Assembly (NCBI RefSeq): GCF_018449575.1
Contig: NZ_JAAVUT010000019.1
Location: 1 to 64,000, forward strand
Direction of reading: 5' to 3'
DNA: 64,000 nucleotides
DNA from: Sodalis sp. dw_96
GTDB lineage: Bacteria > Pseudomonadota > Gammaproteobacteria > Enterobacterales > Enterobacteriaceae
The notes under the pieces are model-generated. The model saw only the letters and a program-made list of their open reading frames with translations, made no database searches and was not told the origin of the DNA. Below, in pieces: positions 1 through 8,194 of this stretch. Made by a program: the position numbers and the translations under genes. Within the stretch, counting starts at the first letter, position 1. The number at the start of each line of letters is the position of its first letter.

Positions 1-1
1 G

Positions 2-499
2 GTGTTTCTGGATGCGATTGCTCAGGTTCTCAGGGAAGTGGGGAAAGTCATAGGAAAGGAATTTGTAGATTTCGTTTTCAATCAAGCTAAAAATGATGAA
101 GTTAATTCTCATGTCCCGGCTGCTGTAACCACTGCCCAAGCGATATTGGAAACTGGCTATGGCAAGGCTGTGCCTGTTGATATTTATACTAATAAATACA
201 GTTATAATTTATTTGGTATAAAAGCGCACGGTAATCCGAACTTTGTCTGGGTTAATACACATGAATATATAAGAGGTGTAAAGACTAAAATTGTTGATAA
301 ATTTATGGCTTATTCTTCTTATGAAGAGAGTATCGCTGGACGCTCTGCTTTTTTTGTGAAAAATAAAAGATATCATTTCTTGTTTGATTACCAAGATCCC
401 TGTGATTGGGCGAAAGGGTTACAGCGCGCTGGTTATGCCACAGATCCGTCTTATGCTGATAAATTAATCAGCATAATGAAGAGAGAACGATTGATATGA
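2..499 (+). CDS. GH73-type peptidoglycan glucosaminidase, possible secreted effector
   Basis: Predicted endo-beta-N-acetylglucosaminidase that would cut the glycan strands of peptidoglycan. The protein has the FlgJ/GH73 pattern: the catalytic glutamate lies in AILETGYG (about residues 47-54), followed by NLFGIKA, and the C-terminal part has the family signature YATDPSYADKL (about 145-155). Only about 20 residues precede the domain and there is no signal peptide. The GTG at base 2 is the first start visible, so the gene may begin outside the window. Its stop overlaps the start of the next gene (ATGA), which encodes a small exported protein. Lack of a signal, tight coupling to an exported partner and low GC suggest a type VI-type cell-wall effector. 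A phage endolysin or a housekeeping hydrolase are alternatives. The fold is secure, the role is inference. Confidence 0.75.
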   Translation: MFLDAIAQVLREVGKVIGKEFVDFVFNQAKNDEVNSHVPAAVTTAQAILETGYGKAVPVDIYTNKYSYNLFGIKAHGNPNFVWVNTHEYIRGVKTKIVDKFMAYSSYEESIAGRSAFFVKNKRYHFLFDYQDPCDWAKGLQRAGYATDPSYADKLISIMKRERLI

Positions 500-870
500 T
501 CAAATGTTATATATTTATGCTTCTTTTTATTCCATATGTTTCCTTTGCAAATGTTTTTTGTGAAAATCTAAACAGGAACGTAGAACGTGAGCAATATTAT
601 ATAAACAGCAATGAGTCAGGTTATAAAGTTGGATCAATTGGCAGGGCATATTTCTACAGCGCGCCCAGCGAAGAATGCAAGATAAAGAGTTTGTTTATTG
701 TCCACGGTGATCAGGTGGATGTGCTGGCTGAATACAATGGATATTCATCTATAATTTATTTTAAAAAAGATGAAAATCCTATATTGGGATGGATCAAAAC
801 AGAGGCTTTGATCTCAGCAGGGACGGGGATCGGGCCTAAAAAGTGTAAGTCAATTCCCCTTATACACTAA
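496..870 (+). CDS. Small exported SH3-like protein, candidate immunity partner
   Basis: A 124-residue protein with a clear signal peptide (hydrophobic residues about 4-18, cleavage near SFA/N) and therefore probably periplasmic. The mature part resembles a bacterial SH3 domain: a YFYSAP strand, then LFIVHGDQVDVLAEYNGY, and a closing GWIKTEAL. It has several cysteines that could form disulfides. It overlaps the preceding glucosaminidase gene by four bases, so the two are translationally coupled. A periplasmic protein encoded directly after a cell-wall hydrolase is the usual layout of an immunity protein protecting the producer. I do not recognise it as a named family, and an SH3 wall-binding helper of the enzyme is equally possible. 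Base composition is AT-rich, unlike the rest of the window. Confidence 0.65.
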   Translation: MIKCYIFMLLFIPYVSFANVFCENLNRNVEREQYYINSNESGYKVGSIGRAYFYSAPSEECKIKSLFIVHGDQVDVLAEYNGYSSIIYFKKDENPILGWIKTEALISAGTGIGPKKCKSIPLIH

Positions 871-1493
871 CGAGATGCCTCGGCCCGGTTAAGGTTTTTC
901 TCATACAATCTGGAGCCGAGGAAGAAAAGCCCGCACGGCATTGGCCGGCAAAGACGGGAAGACACTTATATATACAGCTTAAATGAATTCTTTTGTATGA
1001 AAAGATTCCGTTTAAATAGATTCGCTGGAAAATCTATGGGCACTATATACGACCACGTATAAGAATTATTTCGAGCATCACCGAAACTGTGGAATGATTT
1101 GCGTTCTCGAGCTCGAAATGAGAAAAGAGATTGACTTAAACTTCACGCCGAAAACAGAGAGGTAGATATAGGAGTGCACAGAGCGGAATTATTGGAAAGC
1201 CAATGTGAGCTTGATGCGGTCTCTGATTTCTATAATTTTATTAAAATATATATGATATCAATGGATGATAATTGATATCTTTCCAAAGAACCGCAATTCC
1301 TGTAGAGCATCTTTTCAGCAGCATTCAGCTAAATCATATTTTATCACGGCGCGATCTGCCTATCCACCTGCCTATGTGTCTCCCGTTCACGGCAACGACC
1401 TTTGACCCGCCGGATTTTGCCAGTTATCCGCTTTACCGTTATCACGGCATGGGGCTATTATCGCTAAAACCTACTCATAACGGGACGAGAGCC
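871..1493. other. Gene-poor, AT-rich intergenic region
   Basis: About 620 bases without a convincing gene. It is AT-rich up to about 1280 and then returns to the GC-rich composition of the chromosome, which marks the edge of the acquired segment on the left. In one frame, 1036-1275 reads as a peptide interrupted by two stop codons, which may be gene debris. The open frame from 1272 into the quinone oxidoreductase gene is discounted because its first 74 residues look non-coding. Confidence 0.5.
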
Positions 1494-2522
1494 ATGACTG
1501 CTAGTGCCATTCCATCTGTAATGCAAGCGATTGATATCAAACAGCCCGGCGGACCGGAGCAATTGGTGGCCATTGAAATGCCGGTTCCCCGGCCGGACGC
1601 GGGATATTTGCTGGTGAGAGTGGCAGCGGCGGGGGTCAACCGTCCCGATGTGATGCAACGGGCGGGATCCTATCCGCCCCCTCCCGGCGCTTCCCTGATC
1701 CCCGGTCTGGAAATCGCCGGTGAAGTGGTGGCGGTGGGACCAGATGTCAGCCGTTACGAGGTGGGAGATAAAGTATGCGCCCTGATTGCCGGCGGCGGCT
1801 ACGCCGAGTATTGCGTCGTCCATGAAACCAACGCGCTGCCAATCCCCAGAGGCTTCTCTTTATTGCAGGCGGCGGCGCTGCCGGAGACTTTCTTTACCGT
1901 TTGGGCCAACCTGTTCCAGCGCGGGAAATTACAGGCAGGGGAAATCCTGTTGGTGCATGGCGGGACCTCCGGTATCGGCACGGTCTCAATCATGCTGGCA
2001 AAAGCGTTCGGCGCAACGGTCCTGACCACCGCGGGGTCGGAAGAAAAATGCGCGGCGGCTCTTAAACTGGGCGCCGATCACGCCATTAATTATCGTACCC
2101 ATGATTTTGTCGCCGAGACGAAACGGCTGACCGACGGGCACGGCGCGGATGTGATTGTGGATTTGGTCGCCGGCGATTATGTGGCGCGAAATTATGCCGC
2201 CGCCGCGGTGGAAGGCCGGATTCTGCAAATCGGTATCCAGCACGGTCCGGCCAAGGAGCTCAATCTGATGCCGCTGCTGTCTAAACGTCTTACCCACACC
2301 GGCACCACGTTACGTCCGCGATCGATCGAGGAAAAAGCCGCCATCGCCGGCGATTTGCGGCTGAAAGTCTGGCCGTTGCTGGAGGAAGGCCGTTTGCAGC
2401 CGTTAATCGATCGCACATTTCCCTTATACCGGGCCTGCGATGCCCATACCCTGATGGAGGCCAGCACCCATATCGGCAAGATAATGCTGGTGACGCCGGG
2501 TTACGCCGAGCTGATGGCCTGA
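1494..2522 (+). CDS. NAD(P)H quinone oxidoreductase, PIG3-like MDR family
   Basis: Zinc-independent medium-chain dehydrogenase/reductase of the quinone oxidoreductase type, expected to reduce quinones or related enones with NADPH in the cytosol. The GroES-like N-terminal domain carries VNRPDVMQRAG and PGLEIAGEVVAVG. The Rossmann domain has the nucleotide-binding stretch VHGGTSGIGTVSI at about residues 148-160 and the later GADVIVDLVAG. The 342-residue length from this ATG is typical of the TIGR02824/PIG3 family. A longer frame opens at 1272, but its extra 74 residues do not look like an enzyme and a weak ribosome site (GGGACGAGAG) precedes 1494. The gene stands alone, facing the convergent P450 gene. 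The physiological substrate is unknown. Confidence 0.85.
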   Translation: MTASAIPSVMQAIDIKQPGGPEQLVAIEMPVPRPDAGYLLVRVAAAGVNRPDVMQRAGSYPPPPGASLIPGLEIAGEVVAVGPDVSRYEVGDKVCALIAGGGYAEYCVVHETNALPIPRGFSLLQAAALPETFFTVWANLFQRGKLQAGEILLVHGGTSGIGTVSIMLAKAFGATVLTTAGSEEKCAAALKLGADHAINYRTHDFVAETKRLTDGHGADVIVDLVAGDYVARNYAAAAVEGRILQIGIQHGPAKELNLMPLLSKRLTHTGTTLRPRSIEEKAAIAGDLRLKVWPLLEEGRLQPLIDRTFPLYRACDAHTLMEASTHIGKIMLVTPGYAELMA

Positions 2523-2570
2523 AGGGGCGTTGCAGGCTTCCAGGCAGACTTATTTGGACTTGACGATGTG

Positions 2571-2645
2571 GCACAGGATAAGTGAGGGGTAATCCGTCCG
2601 CGCCGGCGCGGCACGGATCTGGCCACCCGTTAGGTTATTTATGTC
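2571..2645 (+). repeat. Structured repeat, family 2, diverged copy
   Basis: This stretch between the convergent oxidoreductase and P450 genes aligns along its whole length with 24242-24320. Shared pieces are an AGGAT start, a GGGG/GGGA-TAA block, CCGTCC, a GC-rich hairpin (CCGCGCCGGCGCGG here), GGATC and a TTATG end. Two resembling copies 22 kb apart in different contexts suggest a dispersed structured repeat. Confidence 0.45.
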
Positions 2646-2647
2646 AC

Positions 2648-4243
2648 TCAACCAGCCTGACGACTAAATCCTATATCGTCGTTAATCACCGCGGTGGGGC
2701 CGATGGGCACGCGTGCCGGCTGGGCCAGGGGCAGTTTGCGAAAGACAATTTTCTCTTTCCAGACTTTGCGCAGAAAATCCTCAAACACCTGGATGGTCAG
2801 TTGCTCCCCCGGACAGCGCCGGTAGCTGAAGCCAAACGGTGCGAAGCCGGCAAAATCGCAAACCGGCTTGGGCTGTCCGCCGGCTACGCCAAATACCGTA
2901 CCGAAACCGCTATTGGTAATACTGACCTTGCGCCCATCTTTGACCTCGAAAGAGGTCATATCGAACGGGCAACGCGCCAGGCCAATCTGCCGGCATTTTG
3001 CCTCGTCGATTTCGGCGCTGGTGGGAACCTGGCGATAACGTTCGGGATCAAACGCCTCCGGCTCTTTCCACAGCTCCCGGCTATGGCTGGTGGTGGTATG
3101 CGGTGTGATAATATAGCTGTTGCGCTCAAACGAGAGGCCGAGCCGGCGATGGGGCGACTCGCCATAAGCGGAATTACGGGCGTCGTCTATGGCCGAAATA
3201 CTGCCGCTGTTGGGCGAGATAGTACGGAACAATTCCATTACGAATAATTCCAGCGGGGTATAAGGGGCGCCGTTGGCATTATCGTAGTCTCCGCTCATGG
3301 TTTTTTGGAAACAGCTCCGCACGGCCTTGTCGCCGTCGTCTTCGCTTAAGCGCGACATGATGCCGTACAGGGAGTTGCCCCATTGGCTTAGGGCGACAAA
3401 GTTATGGAAACATTCAAAGATGATATCCTTCTTACTGAAATGGGCGCCGTCACCGGCATTTTTCAACCAATACCAGGCCAGGGTTTTTTCCGGATTGGCG
3501 ATGCGGCCGGCGGCAATGTCCTCCACCCGTTCATTGATCCATGCCCTGAGGAAATCCAGCCGTTTGCGTACCGCCATATAATTTTCATACACGATGGGCT
3601 GTAGCGGATTGCGATAGGCCAGCACCGTATTGAATGCCTCGCCGATTTCGCGCACCTCGGCGGGAATGGCCTGCCCCTTTACCCCCACATGCAGGTCCCA
3701 GTAAATATCGAAATAGTAGTCCAGGTAGTGGCGCATAAAGGGGATGTCGGCAAATTTCGGATCCATTAACTCATCAAAGAAAGTCATCACCTTTTTGCTG
3801 TACATGGGCTGGTAGAGATCCGGCGTCATGGCGGTGAAATAGATGCGTTTACGCAGGTTATTTTCCCCGCGGTTTTCCAGCCCCTGCAAAAATACCGTGC
3901 TGCCTTCTTCCGGCATCGGCCGCCACTCTGAATAAATCAGCCCCCAGAGATCGTGGGGCAGGGCATTTTCTTTGCTCAGGATAAGATCGATTAACGGCAG
4001 CATCGGCCTTTCCCCTTCAAAAAAACTGCTGAGAAAATAGGGGACCACCACATTCTCAACGTAGGCCCGATCGAAATTGACGGGAATCGTTTCACGAAAA
4101 CGCGCCAGCGCCGTGGCGATTTCATCTGGTAATGCTGACGTTTCCTGGGGATTGCCGTTATCGGCAGCGGCGGCATGTACTGCCGAGGTACCCGCTGTGA
4201 GACCTAACGCGGCAGCACCTTTTAAAAATGTACGTCTCTTCAT
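2648..4243 (-). CDS. Cytochrome P450 family protein with twin-arginine signal
   Basis: The sequence has the cytochrome P450 hallmarks: an ExxR motif (ELFR, about 337-340), a PERY motif after EPEAFD (about 400-403), and the haem loop FGFSYRRCPG with the thiolate cysteine near residue 477. The N-terminus MKRRTFLKG followed by a hydrophobic stretch and AVHAA is a Tat signal peptide, so the protein should be exported folded, haem included, to the periplasm. That is unusual for a bacterial P450. The I-helix region (near IIFECFHNFVALSQWGN) lacks the common acid-threonine pair, as in P450s that use peroxides instead of O2 and reductase. About 70 residues separate PERY from the haem loop, more than usual. 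Start: ATG at 4243 with GAGGAG just upstream, rather than a TTG five codons earlier. No redox partner gene is nearby. Substrate unknown. Confidence 0.85.
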   Translation of the reverse strand: MKRRTFLKGAAALGLTAGTSAVHAAAADNGNPQETSALPDEIATALARFRETIPVNFDRAYVENVVVPYFLSSFFEGERPMLPLIDLILSKENALPHDLWGLIYSEWRPMPEEGSTVFLQGLENRGENNLRKRIYFTAMTPDLYQPMYSKKVMTFFDELMDPKFADIPFMRHYLDYYFDIYWDLHVGVKGQAIPAEVREIGEAFNTVLAYRNPLQPIVYENYMAVRKRLDFLRAWINERVEDIAAGRIANPEKTLAWYWLKNAGDGAHFSKKDIIFECFHNFVALSQWGNSLYGIMSRLSEDDGDKAVRSCFQKTMSGDYDNANGAPYTPLELFVMELFRTISPNSGSISAIDDARNSAYGESPHRRLGLSFERNSYIITPHTTTSHSRELWKEPEAFDPERYRQVPTSAEIDEAKCRQIGLARCPFDMTSFEVKDGRKVSITNSGFGTVFGVAGGQPKPVCDFAGFAPFGFSYRRCPGEQLTIQVFEDFLRKVWKEKIVFRKLPLAQPARVPIGPTAVINDDIGFSRQAG

Positions 4244-4977
4244 AGGGGGACTCCTCAAAAAAGGTTAATAGTCGGTTTCATTCACTGTCCGACATCCTGA
4301 GTATTTATTTTTTTCAAACTGATCGGGCATAACACTCGTGATCGCATTTAATCATTCAGGTTATTAATTGATTGTTGCAAAAACGGTAGTGATTCCAGGA
4401 GGTTAAAATAGTACAGTTCGATGGTCTTCCCAGCTACCGTGACCGGCGCTGATATAATCATATATATTATCGGTTATCAAATTGCTGGCAAGATAAATGT
4501 TAGCATAGGTAGCTAATTAGATTCTAATTAAGGTTATAAATAAAAAATTCATTTTGAATTCATAATGCAATATTTTTTGTATTAATTTTTATTGAATTTA
4601 AAAATTTAAATGTTAGCCATTTTTATATTAATTATTGGAAATATTTTATTTTTCATAACGCTTTGGCGGGTATTTAATATGACGAAGCAACTACCTGGTC
4701 TGATGGACCCGTCTTACTTCAAGTTGCGGGCGTGTTGGCAATAGAGCCTCGCCCCTCTACCCGCTGCAAGCAGCGTTCGAATCTGTTCCAGACAGATTTG
4801 TTGCTGCGTCGCCGCTTTCCTGCAATTCGAATTAAATTGGGTATAGCAGTCAAATTCGCCACGGTAATTGCGAAAGAAACGTGAGGAGACTTTATCGAAA
4901 GGTGGTGACTTTACTTATCGCTTCCCGCCCTTCATTATTGTTATCGGACGATTGTCTTCCACAATTAATGAGCGTTT
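4244..4977. other. AT-rich intergenic region
   Basis: About 730 bases without a gene. Bases 4440-4680 are very AT-rich, with long A and T runs, and would contain the promoter of the P450 gene read leftwards. Such DNA is a typical target of H-NS-type silencers. The right half contains a palindromic repeat copy, listed separately. Confidence 0.6.
4706..4846. repeat. TATACCC palindromic repeat, long variant
   Basis: Member of the dispersed repeat family seen at seven places in this window. It has ACCCGTCTTACTTCAAGTTG at the left, a central hairpin around AATCTGTTCCAGACAGATT, and TGCAATTCGAATTAAATTGG then GTATA at the right. The ends are inverted. It lies in the AT-rich gap upstream of the P450 gene. 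Confidence 0.7.
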
Positions 4978-5700
4978 ATGCACTGGAAATGTAAGGCATG
5001 GGTATTGTTCGCCGGGCTCTATGCGGTTACCGGTTATGCAGCGCAGGAAGATGAACAGATCAAAACCGACTGTGGCAAGATCGACGGCTACGGGAAGGCG
5101 GGCGCGGCGGCCTACCGGCAGGGAGATATGGCCCGCGCCGTTGAGGAGTTCAGCGCCCAGGCTGCCTGGGGAGAATTCTGCCGCCTGCCGGCGGCGGCTC
5201 TGGATACCGCTTATAATAATACCGCGCTGGCGTTGATTCGATCCGGTGAACCCTTAAAAGCCAACGCCTGGCTTTCGCTGGCCCCCCATTCCGCTAAAAG
5301 CGGGGTGAACCTGACGCTTATTCAGCCTGTGCTGGATCGCCTTAAGCCTGCGCTGGCGGCCACGCCGATGGGAAACTATTGGCGATATGCAGGTCAGGGA
5401 CTGTGGAGCGTTTTGTCGGTCATGCCCGAGGGCAATACATGGAAAATCACTTTTAACGGATATTATATGCCGGGCATGGGGATGTATTATGGCCCGAATA
5501 TGGGTTCGTTCTCGGTTGTGCAGCCTATCAGCGACGGCAAGGCGGTCTATCGTCAGGACGCCGCCGACGGCGATTCGGCCTGTCAGGTGAACATGACCTT
5601 TAACCCGCGGGAGGCACAGCTTGATACGGTCTCAGGCGATTGCGGCTTTGGCATGAACGTCCGGGCCGACGGAAAGTTTTTGCGGGTTTCGCTCTATTAA
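4978..5700 (+). CDS. Exported protein of unknown function, TPR-like N-terminal half
   Basis: A 240-residue protein with a signal peptide (hydrophobic residues about 7-18, likely cleavage after GYA), so it is probably periplasmic. Residues about 35-110 look like helical TPR/Sel1-type repeats (GAAAYRQGDMARAVEEFS, then YNNTALALIRSGEPLKANAW). The C-terminal half is rich in glycine, tyrosine and methionine (YYMPGMGMYYGPNMGSF) and has cysteine pairs (SACQV, GDCGF) that may form disulfides. I do not recognise the family. It stands alone, followed by an unrelated MFS gene after about 130 bases. The start has only a weak ribosome site. Confidence 0.7.
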   Translation: MHWKCKAWVLFAGLYAVTGYAAQEDEQIKTDCGKIDGYGKAGAAAYRQGDMARAVEEFSAQAAWGEFCRLPAAALDTAYNNTALALIRSGEPLKANAWLSLAPHSAKSGVNLTLIQPVLDRLKPALAATPMGNYWRYAGQGLWSVLSVMPEGNTWKITFNGYYMPGMGMYYGPNMGSFSVVQPISDGKAVYRQDAADGDSACQVNMTFNPREAQLDTVSGDCGFGMNVRADGKFLRVSLY

Positions 5701-5832
5701 TGCCGTGGCGTTGGCGCGGCATAACAATTGTGTTACTTTCCTAATCATAAAAACCATAACGATCTTCCTCTCTATCCCTCCGTTTTTTTCACAGCCTGCC
5801 CGTCCGGCGGCGGTTAAGTCATGGAGTATGTT

Positions 5833-6990
5833 ATGCCTATTGCCCTATTGGCGCTGGCCCTGAGCGCCTTTGCCATTGGAACCACTGAATTCGTTATCAT
5901 GGGGTTATTGCCGCAGGTGGCGGCGGATCTCAAGGTTTCTTTGCCGGATGCCGGCTGGTTGATAAGCGGTTATGCCCTGGGCGTGGCCATCGGCGCGCCT
6001 ATCATGGCGGTGCTTACCGCCCGCTTGCCGCGTAAAAGCTGTCTGGCGTTATTAATGGTCATCTTTGTGGTGGGTAACGCCTTGTGCGCCTGGGCCTATG
6101 GTTATGGCCTGCTGATGGTTGCCCGTGTGGTGACGGCGCTTTGCCACGGCGCGTTTTTCGGTATCGGCTCGGTGGTGGCCGCCGGGCTGGTGGCGCCGAA
6201 TCGCCGCGCTTCGGCGGTGGCATTGATGTTCACCGGCTTGACGCTGGCCAACGTGCTCGGGGTGCCCATCGGCACCTGGCTGGGGCAGCTTTACGGTTGG
6301 CGCGCCACATTCTGGTGCGTGTCGGCCCTCGGCGTGGTGGCTTTTATCGCCTTGCTGGCAAGCTTGCCGTCGCAACGAAACGCGACGCCTCCCGACCTGG
6401 CCCGGGAGTTTTCCGCCCTGCGCAACGGCAGCCTGTTGCTGTCGCTGCTGATGACGGTCTGTTTTGCCGCGGCAATGTTCACCTTATTCAGCTATATTGC
6501 GCCGCTGTTGCTACAGGTCACCGGCGTGGGGGATCGCGGCGTCAGCTGGACCTTGTTCTTGATCGGCGCCGGCCTGACCTTGGGAAATTTTATCGGCGGC
6601 CGCCTGGCCGACTGGCGGCTTTCCTTCAGTCTGCTGCTGAGTTTTTCGTTTATTGCGGTGTTTTCACTGCTGTTCAGTTGGACCAGCCATCAACTGCTGC
6701 CGGCGGAAATCACTCTGTTTTTATGGGCATTGGCCACCTTCAGCACCGTACCGGCATTGCAAATCAACGTTGTGACCCACGGCGACGATGCGCCCAATCT
6801 GGTGTCGACCCTGAATATCTCGGCATTCAACATTGGTAATGCGCTGGGGGCCTGGGCCGGCGGCAAGGTTATCGCCGTGGGTTTGGGACTGACCCGGGTG
6901 CCCATGGCCGCCGGCGCGCTGGCGCTGATAGGGCTGGCGGTCTGTCTGGTGACTTTTTATCGCCCAACGCGCCGAGCGGCGGTGGCGTAA
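5833..6990 (+). CDS. MFS efflux transporter, DHA1 family, YdhP-like
   Basis: Inner-membrane proton-driven exporter of the major facilitator superfamily, 385 residues with about 12 hydrophobic segments. It resembles E. coli YdhP throughout: FAIGTTEF and MGLLPQVAADL in helix 1, GALGVAIGAP-type helix 2, RVVTALCHGAFFGIGSV in helix 4, and FTGLTLANVLGVPIGTWLGQ in helix 5. An ATG lies at 5821, but GGAG six bases before the ATG at 5833 favours the latter, which also gives the usual N-terminus of the family. Substrate unknown; related carriers export sugars, drugs or arabinose-type compounds. Single gene, convergent with lysR. Confidence 0.85.
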   Translation: MPIALLALALSAFAIGTTEFVIMGLLPQVAADLKVSLPDAGWLISGYALGVAIGAPIMAVLTARLPRKSCLALLMVIFVVGNALCAWAYGYGLLMVARVVTALCHGAFFGIGSVVAAGLVAPNRRASAVALMFTGLTLANVLGVPIGTWLGQLYGWRATFWCVSALGVVAFIALLASLPSQRNATPPDLAREFSALRNGSLLLSLLMTVCFAAAMFTLFSYIAPLLLQVTGVGDRGVSWTLFLIGAGLTLGNFIGGRLADWRLSFSLLLSFSFIAVFSLLFSWTSHQLLPAEITLFLWALATFSTVPALQINVVTHGDDAPNLVSTLNISAFNIGNALGAWAGGKVIAVGLGLTRVPMAAGALALIGLAVCLVTFYRPTRRAAVA

Positions 6991-7070
6991 GGGCCTGTTC
7001 CGGAGTCTGCCGGCAGTCTTTTATCACTCGTCGCGTCACCTGGTGGTGGCATAACGGCCTGCCCCGGGAT

Positions 7071-7102
7071 TTGCCTGGCGGCCCCTCATTGGGCGCCAGG
7101 CC
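7071..7102. repeat. Inverted repeat between convergent genes
   Basis: GCCTGGCG and its complement CGCCAGGC are separated by about 13 bases between the ends of the MFS gene and lysR. There is no T-run on either strand, so it is not a canonical terminator, but it could limit read-through. Confidence 0.4.
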
Positions 7103-7128
7103 GTCCCTCGGCGCGCGAGGGTCTGTTA

Positions 7129-8055
7129 TCAGGCGCGGCCCGTGGCCTGCGCCAGCCTGGCCGGTATGCTGTCGGCAAGGGTTTGCAAATGGTGGACGAA
7201 ATGATTAACCAGGGATGAGGCCGGCCGATGCAGCGGCCGGACTATACTCACGGTAAAAGGTACGTCGATGCTAAAGGGTTTGATGACTATTCCGCTGGCG
7301 GCGTAGTCCAGGGCGGTAAGCGGATTGACAATGGAGATGCCCACTCCGGCGCGCACCATGGCGCATACCGATGCGGCGCTGTGCGTCTCCAGCATCAGCC
7401 GGCGGGTTATTCCCTGTTGCCCGAACAGCCGGTCCAACAGCTGGCGATAACTGTCGGTGACGGACAGGCTGATAAAAGGCAGGTCGTGGAAATCCTCCGG
7501 CGTCAGAACGTCCTTGGCGCTTAAGGGATGTCCGGCCGGCAGCACGCAGACTTCATTCAAGGTCATCAGGGTTTGCCGTTCGGTGCCGGCCGGGGTAAAG
7601 GTATTTTCCGTCAGGCCGAGATCATGGCGCTGGGCGGAGAGCCATTCATCCAGCAACGGCGATTCTTGCGGAATAACGCTCAGGCTTACCGCCGGGTAGT
7701 GCTGGAAAAAGGTCCGGCACACGTCAGGCAACAGCGACTGGGAGAATACCGGCAGGCAGGCCACCGAGAGCTGGGTCTGACGGTATTGGCGAATCGCCTG
7801 GGCGGCGCCGAGAATACGGTCCAGGCCATAATAGGAACGCTGCACCTCTTCAAACAGGCGTAACCCTTCGCCGGTGGGCTTCAGCCGTCCTTTACTCCGC
7901 TCAAACAAGGTCAATTGCAGCAGATGCTCAAAACGCGCCAGCTCGCGGCTTACCGTGGGTTGCGAGGTGTGTAGCAGCGCCGCGGCCGCCGTGAGATTGC
8001 CGGTGGTCATTACCGCATGAAAAATATCGATATGGCGCAGGGAGATGGCGGCCAT
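7129..8055 (-). CDS. lysR: LysR, transcriptional activator of lysA
   Basis: Founding member of the LysR regulator family, which activates lysA when diaminopimelate is present and lysine is low. The N-terminal winged helix-turn-helix (about residues 17-37, TAAAALLHTSQPTVSRELARFE) and the effector domain (SVACLPVFSQS, QESPLLDEWLSAQRHDLGLTE-like core, THSAASVCAMVRAGVGISIV) follow the E. coli protein closely. The ATG at 8055 gives 308 residues starting MAAISLRHIDIFH, as in E. coli; an upstream start nine codons earlier is less likely. It is divergent from lysA with about 140 bases between, the standard arrangement for shared control. Confidence 0.96.
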   Translation of the reverse strand: MAAISLRHIDIFHAVMTTGNLTAAAALLHTSQPTVSRELARFEHLLQLTLFERSKGRLKPTGEGLRLFEEVQRSYYGLDRILGAAQAIRQYRQTQLSVACLPVFSQSLLPDVCRTFFQHYPAVSLSVIPQESPLLDEWLSAQRHDLGLTENTFTPAGTERQTLMTLNEVCVLPAGHPLSAKDVLTPEDFHDLPFISLSVTDSYRQLLDRLFGQQGITRRLMLETHSAASVCAMVRAGVGISIVNPLTALDYAASGIVIKPFSIDVPFTVSIVRPLHRPASSLVNHFVHHLQTLADSIPARLAQATGRA

Positions 8056-8194
8056 GCTGGGGCTCCAAAACGGCAAAACCATATCATAGATGAATAGCTT
8101 TCACCTATATAGATATTTTATCGCCAATGAAAAGGTAGCGGATAATAGCCGGAGAGAAAACTCCCCCCGGAAAACGGAGTAAGAAGAGGAAGCC

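Noticed and set aside
1-1280. Prophage or insertion sequence at the left edge
   Set aside because: No transposase, integrase or phage structural gene is visible, and the window ends before the context can be judged.
1272-1493. 74-codon N-terminal extension of the quinone oxidoreductase
   Set aside because: Composition changes in it, no similarity to the family, and the ATG at 1494 gives the standard length.
2582-3247. 221-codon open frame on the plus strand
   Set aside because: It is antisense to the P450 gene, has no ribosome site and no protein-like features; GC-rich codon structure creates it.
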